64,000 nt of DNA from assembly GCF_030063455.1 (NCBI RefSeq), contig NZ_JASITB010000004.1, forward strand, positions 1 to 64,000. The letters run 5' to 3'. The notes under the pieces were generated by a model. It was not told where the DNA came from and did no database searches. It saw only the letters and a list, made by a program, of their open reading frames with translations. The position numbers were made by a program, and so were the translations under genes. This document shows, in pieces, positions 50,396 to 58,027 of the stretch (the stretch's first letter is position 1; each line of letters begins with the position of its first letter). This DNA is from Cryobacterium sp. PH31-O1. Lineage in GTDB: Bacteria > Actinomycetota > Actinomycetes > Actinomycetales > Microbacteriaceae.

Positions 50396-52242
50396 CGAAG
50401 TACTCCTTCATCAATGAGGTCGCTCACGCTCAGGGCCTCGTCGAGATTGTTCTTGTAAAAGAATCGCACTTGCAGTCCCCCGCCTGGTTGGCCGAATCCG
50501 GCTGCAACTTCGGATATTTCCACCCGAATGTCGATATCCGCATCCAACTGAACATCGTAGTTGTTCACTTCTCCGCCTAAGTGGCTCGGGGCCAGAGCGC
50601 GGTCCTCGAAGGGAGCACCCCGGATCGCTAGGTATGCGCCCGATCTTGCCCCAATTCGATCCAGCTGGATTGCCTCGGGGTAGTGCAAGCCGAACGCTCT
50701 CAGCGTGAAAAAGTGAACTATCGTTCCGGGTACCGCTCCGTCATTCCCCGGCCAACGCAAGCGACCATTTTCATCGACGAATCGGGTCTCGAACTGCTCC
50801 TTCGTGTAGGGAACGCCGTCTACGGAGACGCCGTAGGGTGCATCGGGGCGTTCGACCAAAGCACGCATCTCCGTCGAGAGCTGACCGGGCGCACTGTATC
50901 GATAAGGCAGCTGCCCGTGGTCGGTCTGGGGCAGACCGTACTGCGCGTCCACCGTTCCATAGTCTGGGCAACGAACCCAGTCCGGTCCGGCGGACGCGGA
51001 CGAGTGGACCGGATCGGCGGGTTGCACAGTACCCGTAGGCACCTCGTTGATTCCGTCTGTGGGGAAGGAAGAAACATCAACATCCGGCCCCCCTACTATC
51101 CCTGACTCAGAGGGCATGAACGACTCGGGATTTCCATGACCTGTGGCGACCGGTCCTGGCGTCGCATCCATCTGGTCGGCGGTGCTGTGCAGCGCCTGCC
51201 CGCCACTGCCCGGCTCACCGACCACCACCCGCGGAGGCTCGAACAGCACAGCACCGTTCGGCGTCACCCCTGACAGGCCCGGCTCCACCCGCACCGTCGG
51301 AATGGAATCAGCCAACGCATGCATCGCCTGCGCGAGCGCGCCGCGCGCCGCGCCGACGCCGGAGACCAGACTCGCCTTCGCCGCATCCGTCACCACAGCC
51401 AACCCCTGACCGGCATGCAGCAGACCCGCCGTCGCCCCGCGCACCCCCCACGATCCGAACGGTACCGCGAACTCAGCCACGTGACCCACAATGCTCGCCG
51501 CACGCCCGCCGATCGACCCGGCCTTCACCCCGGCCCCGGCACCACCACCGATGAACAGAGTTCCCACGTTCACCAGCACCGCCCCGGCCGCTTCGGCCGG
51601 GTTCTCCGCCCACGTATCCGCCGCCACCAACGCCAACAGCGCAGCATCCACCTGCTCCGTCGACGCCCTCATATAATCAGCGACCGGGTTCACACCCACC
51701 GGCAGATCATCGGTGACCCGCCCGGGCGAATTCGGCGAATATTGGCTATAGGAAACGATCCCGACCAACAACATCCCCACACCCGACCACGCCTGACCCG
51801 CCAGCGCCCCATCACCGCCCTCACCGGTGACCGCATTAAAACCGACCAGGGAGGTAGCACCCTGCCACATACCCACCAAAGAACCCCAAGCACCATCGCC
51901 AAACGACTCCAGGCCAGACCGGTCTCCGTCCGTTGCCGCGCCCCACGGCAACGAGACACCGTCACCGTCAAGGTCCGCCACCGCCACCGCGACCCCATCA
52001 ACCACGCACACATCCGTGCGCAACGCATTGATCGCATTCACACAATCGACCCGCACGGTGTCGAGCGCGGCGACCTCAACGTTCACCCGGTGGATCAGGT
52101 CCTTATTCTCTTCAACGGATGGCTTATGCTCACGCCAGGTGATCACCGTCGGCGACATCTCCGCCGCCGTCGGGGCCAAAAGGCCCAACAACCACAGCGG
52201 GTGATCCGAATCCCCCATCGTGACGGTGACGCCGTCGCACAC
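50392..52242 (-). CDS. N-terminally truncated T7SS effector with TNT (NAD+ glycohydrolase) domain
   Basis: 616 residues from GTG 52242, with no ribosome-binding site. Residues 1 to about 365 are almost identical to residues ~124-490 of the full-length effector at 60666, but the first ~123 residues, the likely T7SS targeting part, are missing. The C-terminus has its own spacer and a TNT domain: LRWPGNDGAVPGTIVHFFTL, QLDRIGARSGAYLAIRGAPF, EDRALAPSHLG and FGQPGGGLQVRFFY, matching the CpnT/TNT fold that hydrolyses NAD+. Followed by its overlapping immunity gene. Probably a silent cassette that can swap into the intact effector through the shared constant region. Confidence 0.8.
   Translation of the reverse strand: MCDGVTVTMGDSDHPLWLLGLLAPTAAEMSPTVITWREHKPSVEENKDLIHRVNVEVAALDTVRVDCVNAINALRTDVCVVDGVAVAVADLDGDGVSLPWGAATDGDRSGLESFGDGAWGSLVGMWQGATSLVGFNAVTGEGGDGALAGQAWSGVGMLLVGIVSYSQYSPNSPGRVTDDLPVGVNPVADYMRASTEQVDAALLALVAADTWAENPAEAAGAVLVNVGTLFIGGGAGAGVKAGSIGGRAASIVGHVAEFAVPFGSWGVRGATAGLLHAGQGLAVVTDAAKASLVSGVGAARGALAQAMHALADSIPTVRVEPGLSGVTPNGAVLFEPPRVVVGEPGSGGQALHSTADQMDATPGPVATGHGNPESFMPSESGIVGGPDVDVSSFPTDGINEVPTGTVQPADPVHSSASAGPDWVRCPDYGTVDAQYGLPQTDHGQLPYRYSAPGQLSTEMRALVERPDAPYGVSVDGVPYTKEQFETRFVDENGRLRWPGNDGAVPGTIVHFFTLRAFGLHYPEAIQLDRIGARSGAYLAIRGAPFEDRALAPSHLGGEVNNYDVQLDADIDIRVEISEVAAGFGQPGGGLQVRFFYKNNLDEALSVSDLIDEGVLR
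51166..52240. repeat. Direct repeat of the effector constant region (partner 61611-62685)
   Basis: About 1.07 kb is almost identical to 61611-62685, offset 10,445 bp. It covers the effector constant region and linker but not the tips or the N-terminal region. It is the likely substrate for homologous exchange. Confidence 0.85.
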
Positions 52243-52309
52243 TCGGGCCCTCAGGCCATCCCACGAGTATCTAGAGGGGAATATGGGAGCAGGAGTCCTC
52301 CGCAGACCA

Positions 52310-52810
52310 TCAGCGAGGCAGGTCGGCGATGAACTTGCCCGGGGAGGCCACGTTCACCGATCCCTCGGCGAACGCAGTGTCGATGCCAGACTGAATGAAA
52401 TCTTTCAGTGTTTCGCGAGATACCGGCCACTCGGGAGGTATAGTCGCAGCTTCAGCCATGCTGATTTCTTCAAATATGCACACCTCCAGCCGAGGCGAGG
52501 CCAAGGTGAACCGTTCGACGTCGACCAGTACGGTGCCGGGCAGAAGAACGGTCTCTTGCTCGCTGGGGTTGCCGGCGAGGGGGGCAAGGTCGCGACCCGT
52601 GCGGGTGAGAATCGCCAGGAGGAACGGCGTGCTGAAGTTTTCGCTCGCTACGCGAGGGCTGCGCGACGACGCAGCCAGCCCGCGAAGCGTGACTGCCCCG
52701 TTCCCCGGGTCGCTGCGAAGGCCGTGGTAGACCAGTCCGGCGCACGGCGGAAGTTTGTCCATCGTCGCGAGAAATTTCCTTACGGGTGATTGCTCATCGG
52801 CCGATGACAT
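52310..52810 (-). CDS. Orphan ADP-ribosyltransferase-like toxin tip
   Basis: 166 residues, MSSADEQSPVRKFLATMDKL. LVYHGLRSD (about 26-34) sits where ADP-ribosyltransferases have the NAD-binding Y-R/H-G motif; ENFSTP (57-62) fits the ST strand; NPSEQETVLLPGTVLVDV (81-98) fits the E-x-E catalytic loop followed by the L-P-G-T strand. That order (YxG, ST, ExE) is the ART layout. No secretion domain precedes it, so it is a free-standing tip. Immediately upstream is a fragment of an ADP-ribosylglycohydrolase, the natural antagonist. Family assignment is by motif only. Confidence 0.5.
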   Translation of the reverse strand: MSSADEQSPVRKFLATMDKLPPCAGLVYHGLRSDPGNGAVTLRGLAASSRSPRVASENFSTPFLLAILTRTGRDLAPLAGNPSEQETVLLPGTVLVDVERFTLASPRLEVCIFEEISMAEAATIPPEWPVSRETLKDFIQSGIDTAFAEGSVNVASPGKFIADLPR

Positions 52811-52852
52811 ATCGGAACTCTCGTCTCTCGCTACGGGCAGGTGCGTCTTCCA

Positions 52853-53020
52853 TCATCGCGCTTTCGCGAGGGCATCGGCTACACCGCGCGTCGTGGACAG
52901 ACCCTCGACCCCGGCCACGAGCACTGACGGCAGCGCCGACTCTCCATGGAGAGCACCAAGGATGTTGCCGCAGATCGCGCCGGTCGAGTCGCTGTCACCG
53001 GAATGCGTCACGGCGACCAT
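52853..53020 (-). pseudogene. C-terminal fragment of an ADP-ribosylglycohydrolase
   Basis: The frame reads MVAVTHSGDSDSTGAICGNI and continues to LGALHGESALPSVLVAGVEG, then stops at 52853. HSGDSDSTGAIxGNxLGAL is the signature of the DraG/ADP-ribosylglycohydrolase family (metal-binding Asp residues). Only about 55 residues of a ~300-residue enzyme remain, and the upstream sequence belongs to another protein in another frame. Confidence 0.75.
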
Positions 53021-53513
53021 CCGCCGGAGGCAGGATCGACAGCGGCACCGCGGGCGGGTCGATCCATCGGTCGCCCCACGCTGCGGCGCCGATCGACCAG
53101 ACGGCAGCCCGCAGGAGCAGATCGGGATTGGCGAAGACGCCGAGCTCTCGTTCCACGCCCGAGGCGCGGGCCGAGAGGCGACACTGGTGGGCGTCGAAGG
53201 TCACCGTGACCGTTGGTGCGCCGGGCACGTCGATGCCCACAGAATTGCGGGACAGCTGCAACGCGGCGCCGGGGATGAGGAACGTCAGCTCGTGCAGGCG
53301 CAGGAGCGCAGATTCAAGCCGCTCCAGCAGGAGATCGTTGCCCGATTTGGGCCCGCCCAATGTGTCGATCCACTTGTTGAAGTTAATGGGGCCACCAAGT
53401 TGGCACTCCGTCTCGGCGCGGATGCCAGACCGCAGCAGCAAAACCTCTGTCCCCATCATCCCTCCCATGTCAGCCAGGCGCCCCCGTACGACGTTCTGCA
53501 GAACCGTACTCAC
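52995..53513 (-). CDS. Hypothetical cassette protein, 3' end fused out of frame to the glycohydrolase remnant
   Basis: About 172 residues from GTG 53513 (VSTVLQNVVRGRLADMGGMM), with GGPKSGNDLLLERLESALLR, SRNSVGIDVPGAPTVTVTFD and VFANPDLLLRAAVWSIGAAA. Globular, no membrane segment. The last residues (ADGRRDAFR) are read from the out-of-frame beginning of the glycohydrolase fragment, so the native C-terminus is probably lost. About 30 nt upstream is a sequence shared with the start region of the fusion gene at 57296, showing cassette exchange. Function unknown; immunity is possible. Confidence 0.5.
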   Translation of the reverse strand: MSTVLQNVVRGRLADMGGMMGTEVLLLRSGIRAETECQLGGPINFNKWIDTLGGPKSGNDLLLERLESALLRLHELTFLIPGAALQLSRNSVGIDVPGAPTVTVTFDAHQCRLSARASGVERELGVFANPDLLLRAAVWSIGAAAWGDRWIDPPAVPLSILPPADGRRDAFR

Positions 53514-53636
53514 GGTGTCATCTCGAAGTTCACGCCTGCACCGTACCTGAGGTTTGGTCGGCAATTGACCGCTGCCAGGCGCCTGAAGCGCCCGATTCGT
53601 CCTCAACCACTCACCGCACGGGTCGGCCAGTTCTGG

Positions 53637-53957
53637 CTAGTGCGCGTCGTAAACCGCAAGGAACTTGTCGGGCAGACGCAGCCTGCAATACCGATCAACG
53701 ATCTGCAGGTTACGCAGAACCGACTCCCGATCGGTGTTGAACGAGAACCGTTCATTCAGAAACACCGTCAAATACTTGTTCGTGTCGTACTCAATCCCAC
53801 CGGTGAATGTTCCATGCTCACCATTGAGGCCACACATGAACACGAACGAGTCATACAACACACACGTCGTCACCGGACCCGCGCTGTCCACCGTCACCTG
53901 AGATGCCTTGGCACCAAAGAACTCCCCGACCAACGCGAAAAACTCCTCGGGATTCAT
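53637..53957 (-). CDS. Half-size (single-domain) presumed immunity protein, copy 1
   Basis: 106 residues, MNPEEFFALVGEFFGAKASQ. It corresponds to one half of the 245-aa duplicated-domain proteins: CVLYDSFVFMCGLNGEHGTF, FNTDRESVLRNLQIVDRYCR, LRLPDKFLAVYDAH. Overlaps the stop of the orphan tip gene upstream by 4 nt, so tip and partner are co-translated. Nearly identical to the copy at 57402-57722 (3,765 bp away). A single-domain form beside a tip supports the idea that the 245-aa genes arose by duplication of such a unit. Confidence 0.65.
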   Translation of the reverse strand: MNPEEFFALVGEFFGAKASQVTVDSAGPVTTCVLYDSFVFMCGLNGEHGTFTGGIEYDTNKYLTVFLNERFSFNTDRESVLRNLQIVDRYCRLRLPDKFLAVYDAH

Positions 53958-54262
53958 ACCTGGCTCCCCGTCTTATCGACCGGCCACGACGCCGCGCGTT
54001 CCCGCGGGCTATACACATAGCCGTGCTGCAACAAATACTCGAACTGCCGTCCCAGAAATCCCGGGTCCCCCACCGGATCCGACGCAAAACGAATCACCTG
54101 ACGCCGCGCAATACTCCCATCCAAGAACGGAACAATATACGCCGCGAACATGTCATCATCGGTCAAACCCTGCTCGGCCTTGACCTTCTCCCAATCCCGA
54201 TCCAAATCAAAATGCTTATACCCCTCACGCGGATCCCGCGCCGACTCATCAACCACACTCAC
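53954..54262 (-). CDS. Orphan toxin-tip fragment (LGKW...FSHDP family, C-terminal half), copy 1
   Basis: 102 residues from GTG 54262 (MSVVDESARDPREGYKHFDL), overlapping the stop of the upstream 245-aa gene (GTGA). It contains DWEKVKAEQGLTDDDMFAAY, FLDGSIARRQVIRFASDPVG and FLGRQFEYLLQHGYVY, matching the last ~80 residues of the tip at 55005. The first half of the tip domain (HNADALEVMLGKW) is missing, so it is likely inactive by itself unless restored by recombination. Nearly identical to 57719-58027. Confidence 0.65.
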   Translation of the reverse strand: MSVVDESARDPREGYKHFDLDRDWEKVKAEQGLTDDDMFAAYIVPFLDGSIARRQVIRFASDPVGDPGFLGRQFEYLLQHGYVYSPRERAASWPVDKTGSQV

Positions 54263-54996
54263 CCCTCCAACACCGGACGCGACAACCCATGAACCGCATC
54301 GAAAACAGTCAAAAACTTCTCCGGAAGACGCAACCGACAATACTCATCCACCAACTGCAAACTCTCCAGAATCGAATCACGATCCGTCCTCATCGACGGA
54401 CTCCGACCCATAAAACTTCCGATAGCGCCTTCCGAGCCGATCCAGATCGACGCACCAAACATCATCCGCTGCTCATCAAAGCCACAGGAAAACAAGAAAG
54501 AGTCATACAATACCCCGGCCATCCGCTGACCAACCTTGTCAGATGTCGGCAACGAGATTCGAGCTCCAAAAAAGTTCAGTGCAAATTCATAGAATTTCGC
54601 ATACGGCAGGCTGGGAGCCGGTAACCCGCCCTTTCGAGGACCGAAAAGTCGCAGACTTCGATCAAAGACCACGTCGAACTTCGCAAGGTAATTGTCAGGA
54701 AGCCGTAAGCGACAAGATTCGTCCACGGCCCGCAGCGCACCTAACACCGAATCACGATCACCAGCCGACACAAATTGACCTTCGGAACCTCCTCTATCAT
54801 CGCGATTTGCCCCCACGAAAATTGCCGCGCTGAATCCACCACTGGCCGGGTCTAACACCGCTCTAATGCACATAGCTCCATAGAGCACACCCGTGAAAGT
54901 CTGCGATCCCGGGCTATAGGTGGGCATATCCAGCCGCTGGCCAAAATACGCCAGCATCTGGTCATACAGCTCATCGAACGTCATGTGGTTTCCCAT
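54259..54996 (-). CDS. Duplicated-domain protein, presumed immunity, copy 3
   Basis: 245 residues, MGNHMTFDELYDQMLAYFGQ, two-half architecture as for copy 1. Its C-terminal half (KFYEFALNFFGARISLPTSDK) is nearest copy 1, its N-terminal half nearest copy 2. It starts 8 nt after the stop of the tip-bearing effector fragment at 55005 and overlaps the next orphan tip by 4 nt, so it is presumably the partner of the 55005 tip. No signal peptide. Confidence 0.65.
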   Translation of the reverse strand: MGNHMTFDELYDQMLAYFGQRLDMPTYSPGSQTFTGVLYGAMCIRAVLDPASGGFSAAIFVGANRDDRGGSEGQFVSAGDRDSVLGALRAVDESCRLRLPDNYLAKFDVVFDRSLRLFGPRKGGLPAPSLPYAKFYEFALNFFGARISLPTSDKVGQRMAGVLYDSFLFSCGFDEQRMMFGASIWIGSEGAIGSFMGRSPSMRTDRDSILESLQLVDEYCRLRLPEKFLTVFDAVHGLSRPVLEG

Positions 54997-55004
54997 TTCT
55001 TGAC

Positions 55005-55868
55005 CTACAACCTCGCCGAACGAGGTAACGCCGTCATCGCCACTGGATCATATCGATAGCCACTGGCTTCCAGGTACTTGAACTCCCTAAAAAGTGCGCC
55101 CTCGTCGAATCGCGGATCGTGAGAGAAATGAAACGTCTTTCCCGACGCGATCGCGTCGTCTAGAAACGGCATGTTGTATGCGTTGAACATGTCCGAGTCG
55201 TCGAGCCCCTGGGCCTTCTTGATGGGGTCCCATTCAGCGCCGAGGCTGAAATACTCATACCCGCCGGCCTCGCCCATTTCAACGTAGTTGCCCGGCTTAC
55301 CGCCGTCCCACTTGCCGAGCATAACTTCCAACGCATCCGCATTGTGCACGCTCGCCGCGAGCGTCTCGTGGTACGCCACATAGTCGATGGTTTTCGTCGT
55401 GCCCGGAACTTGAAAGTCTGCCTGCACCGGTGCGGTGCCGATACCGGCGTTCGGATCCAGGTCAGAACCCGACGCCTCGCCTGTGCCCGCATTCTCCGAA
55501 GTTTGGCCATCGGGCTCGGATCCATTGGAAGCGCCACCAGACCCAGGTCCGTCGGGCGCAGCGTCGGGCGCGACGTCGTCGATTGCGCCGGCGGGCGCAT
55601 CCGCTGTCGGGGTGACGTCGACGTGCGCATCAACGTGCGCAGCGACCGGAGGTGCGGCCGCTGCGGCGGGCGGCGCCACGCGGTCGGCGATGCTGTGCAG
55701 AGCGCTGCCGCCGCTGCCGGCCTCGCCAACGGCCAGGTGCGGCGGCGCGCCAAACCCGACGGCGCCATCCGGAGTCACGGCCGTGTAGCCCGGCTCGATG
55801 TGCACCATGGGAATCTGATCGGCGATGGAGTGCAACGCTTGGGCCAGCGCGGCGCGAGAGCCTGTCAA
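55005..55868 (-). CDS. Effector fragment with complete LGKW...FSHDP toxin tip, 5' end replaced by an IS end
   Basis: 287 residues if ATG 55868 is used, but the first residues (MTG) come from the IS256 end. From SRAALAQALHSIADQIPMVH onward it follows the effector linker, then an Asp/Ala/Pro-rich spacer (about 65-165), then the tip: KTIDYVAYHETLAASVHNAD, ALEVMLGKWDGGKPGNYVEM, YEYFSLGAEWDP, MFNAYNMPFLDDAIASGKTF, HFSHDPRFDEGALFREFKYL, GYRYDP. No secretion region remains. The linker is more divergent than in other copies. The tip resembles, from memory, unnamed C-terminal domains of Rhs/polymorphic toxins; activity unknown. Confidence 0.7.
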   Translation of the reverse strand: MTGSRAALAQALHSIADQIPMVHIEPGYTAVTPDGAVGFGAPPHLAVGEAGSGGSALHSIADRVAPPAAAAAPPVAAHVDAHVDVTPTADAPAGAIDDVAPDAAPDGPGSGGASNGSEPDGQTSENAGTGEASGSDLDPNAGIGTAPVQADFQVPGTTKTIDYVAYHETLAASVHNADALEVMLGKWDGGKPGNYVEMGEAGGYEYFSLGAEWDPIKKAQGLDDSDMFNAYNMPFLDDAIASGKTFHFSHDPRFDEGALFREFKYLEASGYRYDPVAMTALPRSARL

Positions 55869-56387
55869 GTTTTTTGTGTAAGTGTCGGGAATTGGTTAGA
55901 GGTGGGGGTTGATTCGGTCGGGGTAAATCATCACGAGTTGGCTGAGGGCTTGCTTCCAGTTGGTGGTGATTTGGCCTTCGACGAGGCGGCCTTCGGCGGT
56001 GCGTTTGGTGCTGCGGTGTTGGCCGCGTTCCTTGGCTCGGTCGCGGGCTCGTTTGTCTTCGATGTTGCAGATGGCCAGCCAGAGCATCTTGATCACGGCG
56101 TCGTCGTTGGGGAAGTGGCCGCGATTCTTGGTCACTTTCCGCAGCTGGAAATTCAACGATTCGATGCTGTTCGTCGTGTAAATCACCCGCCTCAGCTCGG
56201 GCGGAAACGCGAGAAACGGGGTGAAGCGTTCCCAAGCATCTTCGAACGTTTTGACGGCCGTGGGGTATTTCACGCCCCGCGGCGACGCCGCGAACTCGGT
56301 CAGGGCGTCCCAGGCCGTCTCGGCGTCAGCGGCGGTATAGATCGGCTTGAGCGCGGCCGCGACGATCGTGCGCCATTCCATGGGGGA
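55862..56387 (-). mobile_element. IS256-family remnant (3' part of the element)
   Basis: About 526 bp covering the last ~163 codons of a Mutator/IS256 transposase and the right end up to CCTGTCAAGTTTTTTGTGT. The transposase blocks FTPFLAFPPELRRVIYTTNS, IESLNFQLRKVTKNRG, LWLAICNIEDKRARDRAKER and GRLVEGQ are diagnostic. The 5' part with the first two catalytic Asp is gone. The right end interrupts the effector gene at 55862; the left junction lies inside a cassette gene at about 56387. It cannot move by itself. Confidence 0.85.
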
Positions 56388-57296
56388 ATGGCGCTGGGTG
56401 CCGAGCGCGTAGAGCCCATAGTCTTCGGTCACGGTCTCACCGAGGTCCTTGCGCACGATGATTCCTTCGTCATGCTCATCCCGGTCGCCGGGTAGCACCA
56501 CGACGCCCGCTCGTCCGCGTACGTGTGCCACGCACCCGATGACCGTTCCCCGGCCAACGGGCCTTTCTGCACTTGACCACGAACGCAGGCTGAGCTCGGT
56601 GCGCGAGACGACGGCCGACCATCCGCTCTTCACGTTCGCCCCGTGCCGAATTTCGGGATGCTCGACCGCTGGCAATCCTCCACGCTCAACGAAGATGTGC
56701 GCGCGGGCGCCGCGGATTCCCGCGACCTTCACCGTGATGTCACGCCACACCGCGGTCCATTCCACATAACGAAGTCCCGGCACCTGGTCGCGCGGCACCA
56801 GACGGGTGAACGATTGATACCCGTCCGGCTGCCACTCATCGCCCGGCGGCTCGCCATCGTCCAACCAGACCAGCTGAAGTTGCGGCACGCCGGCCAGGCT
56901 GACCGTGCCTGCGGAATCGGCAACGCCGAAGTCCTTACCGTCCATCGTCGTCAATAATCCGGGCAGGGGTGTCTCGCCGTCGATCACGTCGAAGACCGAC
57001 GTGCGAGTCAACCAGAAACGATCGAGATCAAGAAAGCTCACCTCGCCAGACATCAACGGCGATCGCGACCCCGGGTAGCTCCCGTCGAGATACTTGAGGT
57101 TGTGCACACCGCGGAGGGGCAGTTCACCGTTCACGGCCACCAAACCCCGCGGGCTGACCGACTCAACGTGAACGCGAACCCCGTTGAACCGTGCCCACCC
57201 CTCTAGGTGCACGCGACCCCCCGGAATGGCTCGGTCGCGCAAAATACTCAGATCACGCGGATGAGTCAGGTCGCTCGGGTCATTGTCGAAGGTCAC
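55896..57296 (-). CDS. Fusion ORF: cassette protein (1-303) joined to IS256 transposase C-terminus (304-466)
   Basis: GTG 57296 starts MTFDNDPSDLTHPRDLSILR. Residues 1-303 form an unrecognised protein (RFNGVRVHVESVSPRGLVAV, SFLDLDRFWLTRTSVFDVID, LQLVWLDDGEPPGDEWQPDG, GIIVRKDLGETVTEDYGLY). From about SPMEWRTIVAAALKPIYTAA the frame is IS256 transposase to the end. The continuous frame arose by chance when an inactive IS remnant joined the gene; the native C-terminus is lost. No domain is recognised in the N-terminal part, though its place in the array (upstream sequence shared with 53520-53600) suggests an immunity or accessory cassette. Confidence 0.75.
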   Translation of the reverse strand: MTFDNDPSDLTHPRDLSILRDRAIPGGRVHLEGWARFNGVRVHVESVSPRGLVAVNGELPLRGVHNLKYLDGSYPGSRSPLMSGEVSFLDLDRFWLTRTSVFDVIDGETPLPGLLTTMDGKDFGVADSAGTVSLAGVPQLQLVWLDDGEPPGDEWQPDGYQSFTRLVPRDQVPGLRYVEWTAVWRDITVKVAGIRGARAHIFVERGGLPAVEHPEIRHGANVKSGWSAVVSRTELSLRSWSSAERPVGRGTVIGCVAHVRGRAGVVVLPGDRDEHDEGIIVRKDLGETVTEDYGLYALGTQRHSPMEWRTIVAAALKPIYTAADAETAWDALTEFAASPRGVKYPTAVKTFEDAWERFTPFLAFPPELRRVIYTTNSIESLNFQLRKVTKNRGHFPNDDAVIKMLWLAICNIEDKRARDRAKERGQHRSTKRTAEGRLVEGQITTNWKQALSQLVMIYPDRINPHL

Positions 57297-57401
57297 GCCT
57301 GCACCGTTCCTGAGGTGTTTGGTGGCAATTGACCGCCTCCAGGCGCCTGAAGCGACCCATGCGTCCTGAGTCCACTGATCGCACGGGTCGGCCAGTTCCG
57401 G

Positions 57402-57722
57402 CTAGTGAGCCTCGTAGGCCTGCAGGAACTTGTCGGGCAGACGCAGCCTGCAATACCGATCAACGATCTGCAGATTATGCAGGATCGACTCCCGATCGGT
57501 GTTGAACGAGAACCGTTCATTCAGAAACACCGTCAAATACTTGTTCGTGTCGTACTCAATCCCACCGGTGAATGTTCCATGCTCACCATTGAGGCCACAC
57601 ATGAACACGAACGAGTCATACAACACACACGTCGTCATCGGACCTGCGCTGTCCACCGTCATCTGAGATGCCTTGGCACCAAAGAACTCCCCGACCAACG
57701 CGAAAAACTCCTCGGGATTCAT
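57402..57722 (-). CDS. Half-size (single-domain) presumed immunity protein, copy 2
   Basis: 106 residues, differing from copy 1 (53637) at a few positions only (for example QMTVDSAGPM, ESILHNLQ, FLQAYEAH at the end). Same 4-nt overlap with its orphan tip. Part of a direct repeat of about 0.75 kb (53521-54300 versus 57286-58065). Confidence 0.65.
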   Translation of the reverse strand: MNPEEFFALVGEFFGAKASQMTVDSAGPMTTCVLYDSFVFMCGLNGEHGTFTGGIEYDTNKYLTVFLNERFSFNTDRESILHNLQIVDRYCRLRLPDKFLQAYEAH

Positions 57723-58027
57723 ACCTGGCTCCCCGTCTTATCGACCGGCCACGACGCCGCGCGTTCCCGCGGGTTATACACATAGCCGTGCTGCAACAAA
57801 TACTCGAACTGCCGCCCCAGAAAACCCGGGTCCCCCACCGGATCCGACGCAAAACGAATCACCTGACGCCGCGCAATACTCCCATCCAAAAACGGAACAA
57901 TATACGCCGCGAACATGTCATCATCGGTCAAACCCTGCTCGGCCTTGACCTTCTCCCAATCCCGATCCAAATCAAAATGCTTATAACCCTCACGCGGATC
58001 CCGCGCCGACTCATCAACCACACTCAC
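57719..58027 (-). CDS. Orphan toxin-tip fragment, copy 2
   Basis: 102 residues from GTG 58027, nearly identical to 53954-54262 (one visible change, YVYN for YVYS). It contains only the C-terminal half of the tip domain. Overlaps the upstream 245-aa gene (GTGA) and the downstream half-size partner gene by 4 nt each. Confidence 0.65.
   Translation of the reverse strand: MSVVDESARDPREGYKHFDLDRDWEKVKAEQGLTDDDMFAAYIVPFLDGSIARRQVIRFASDPVGDPGFLGRQFEYLLQHGYVYNPRERAASWPVDKTGSQV

Larger units (their letters stand above)
53521..54300. repeat. Direct repeat of the orphan tip plus half-size partner (partner 57286-58065)
   Basis: About 0.75 kb at offset 3,765 bp with few differences. It encloses the 245-aa gene, tip fragment and IS256 fusion between the copies. 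Confidence 0.8.

Noticed and set aside
51319..52332. Plus-strand frame present twice (also at 61764-62780), His/Arg/Gln-rich
   Set aside because: It is duplicated only because the effector constant region is duplicated; antisense composition.
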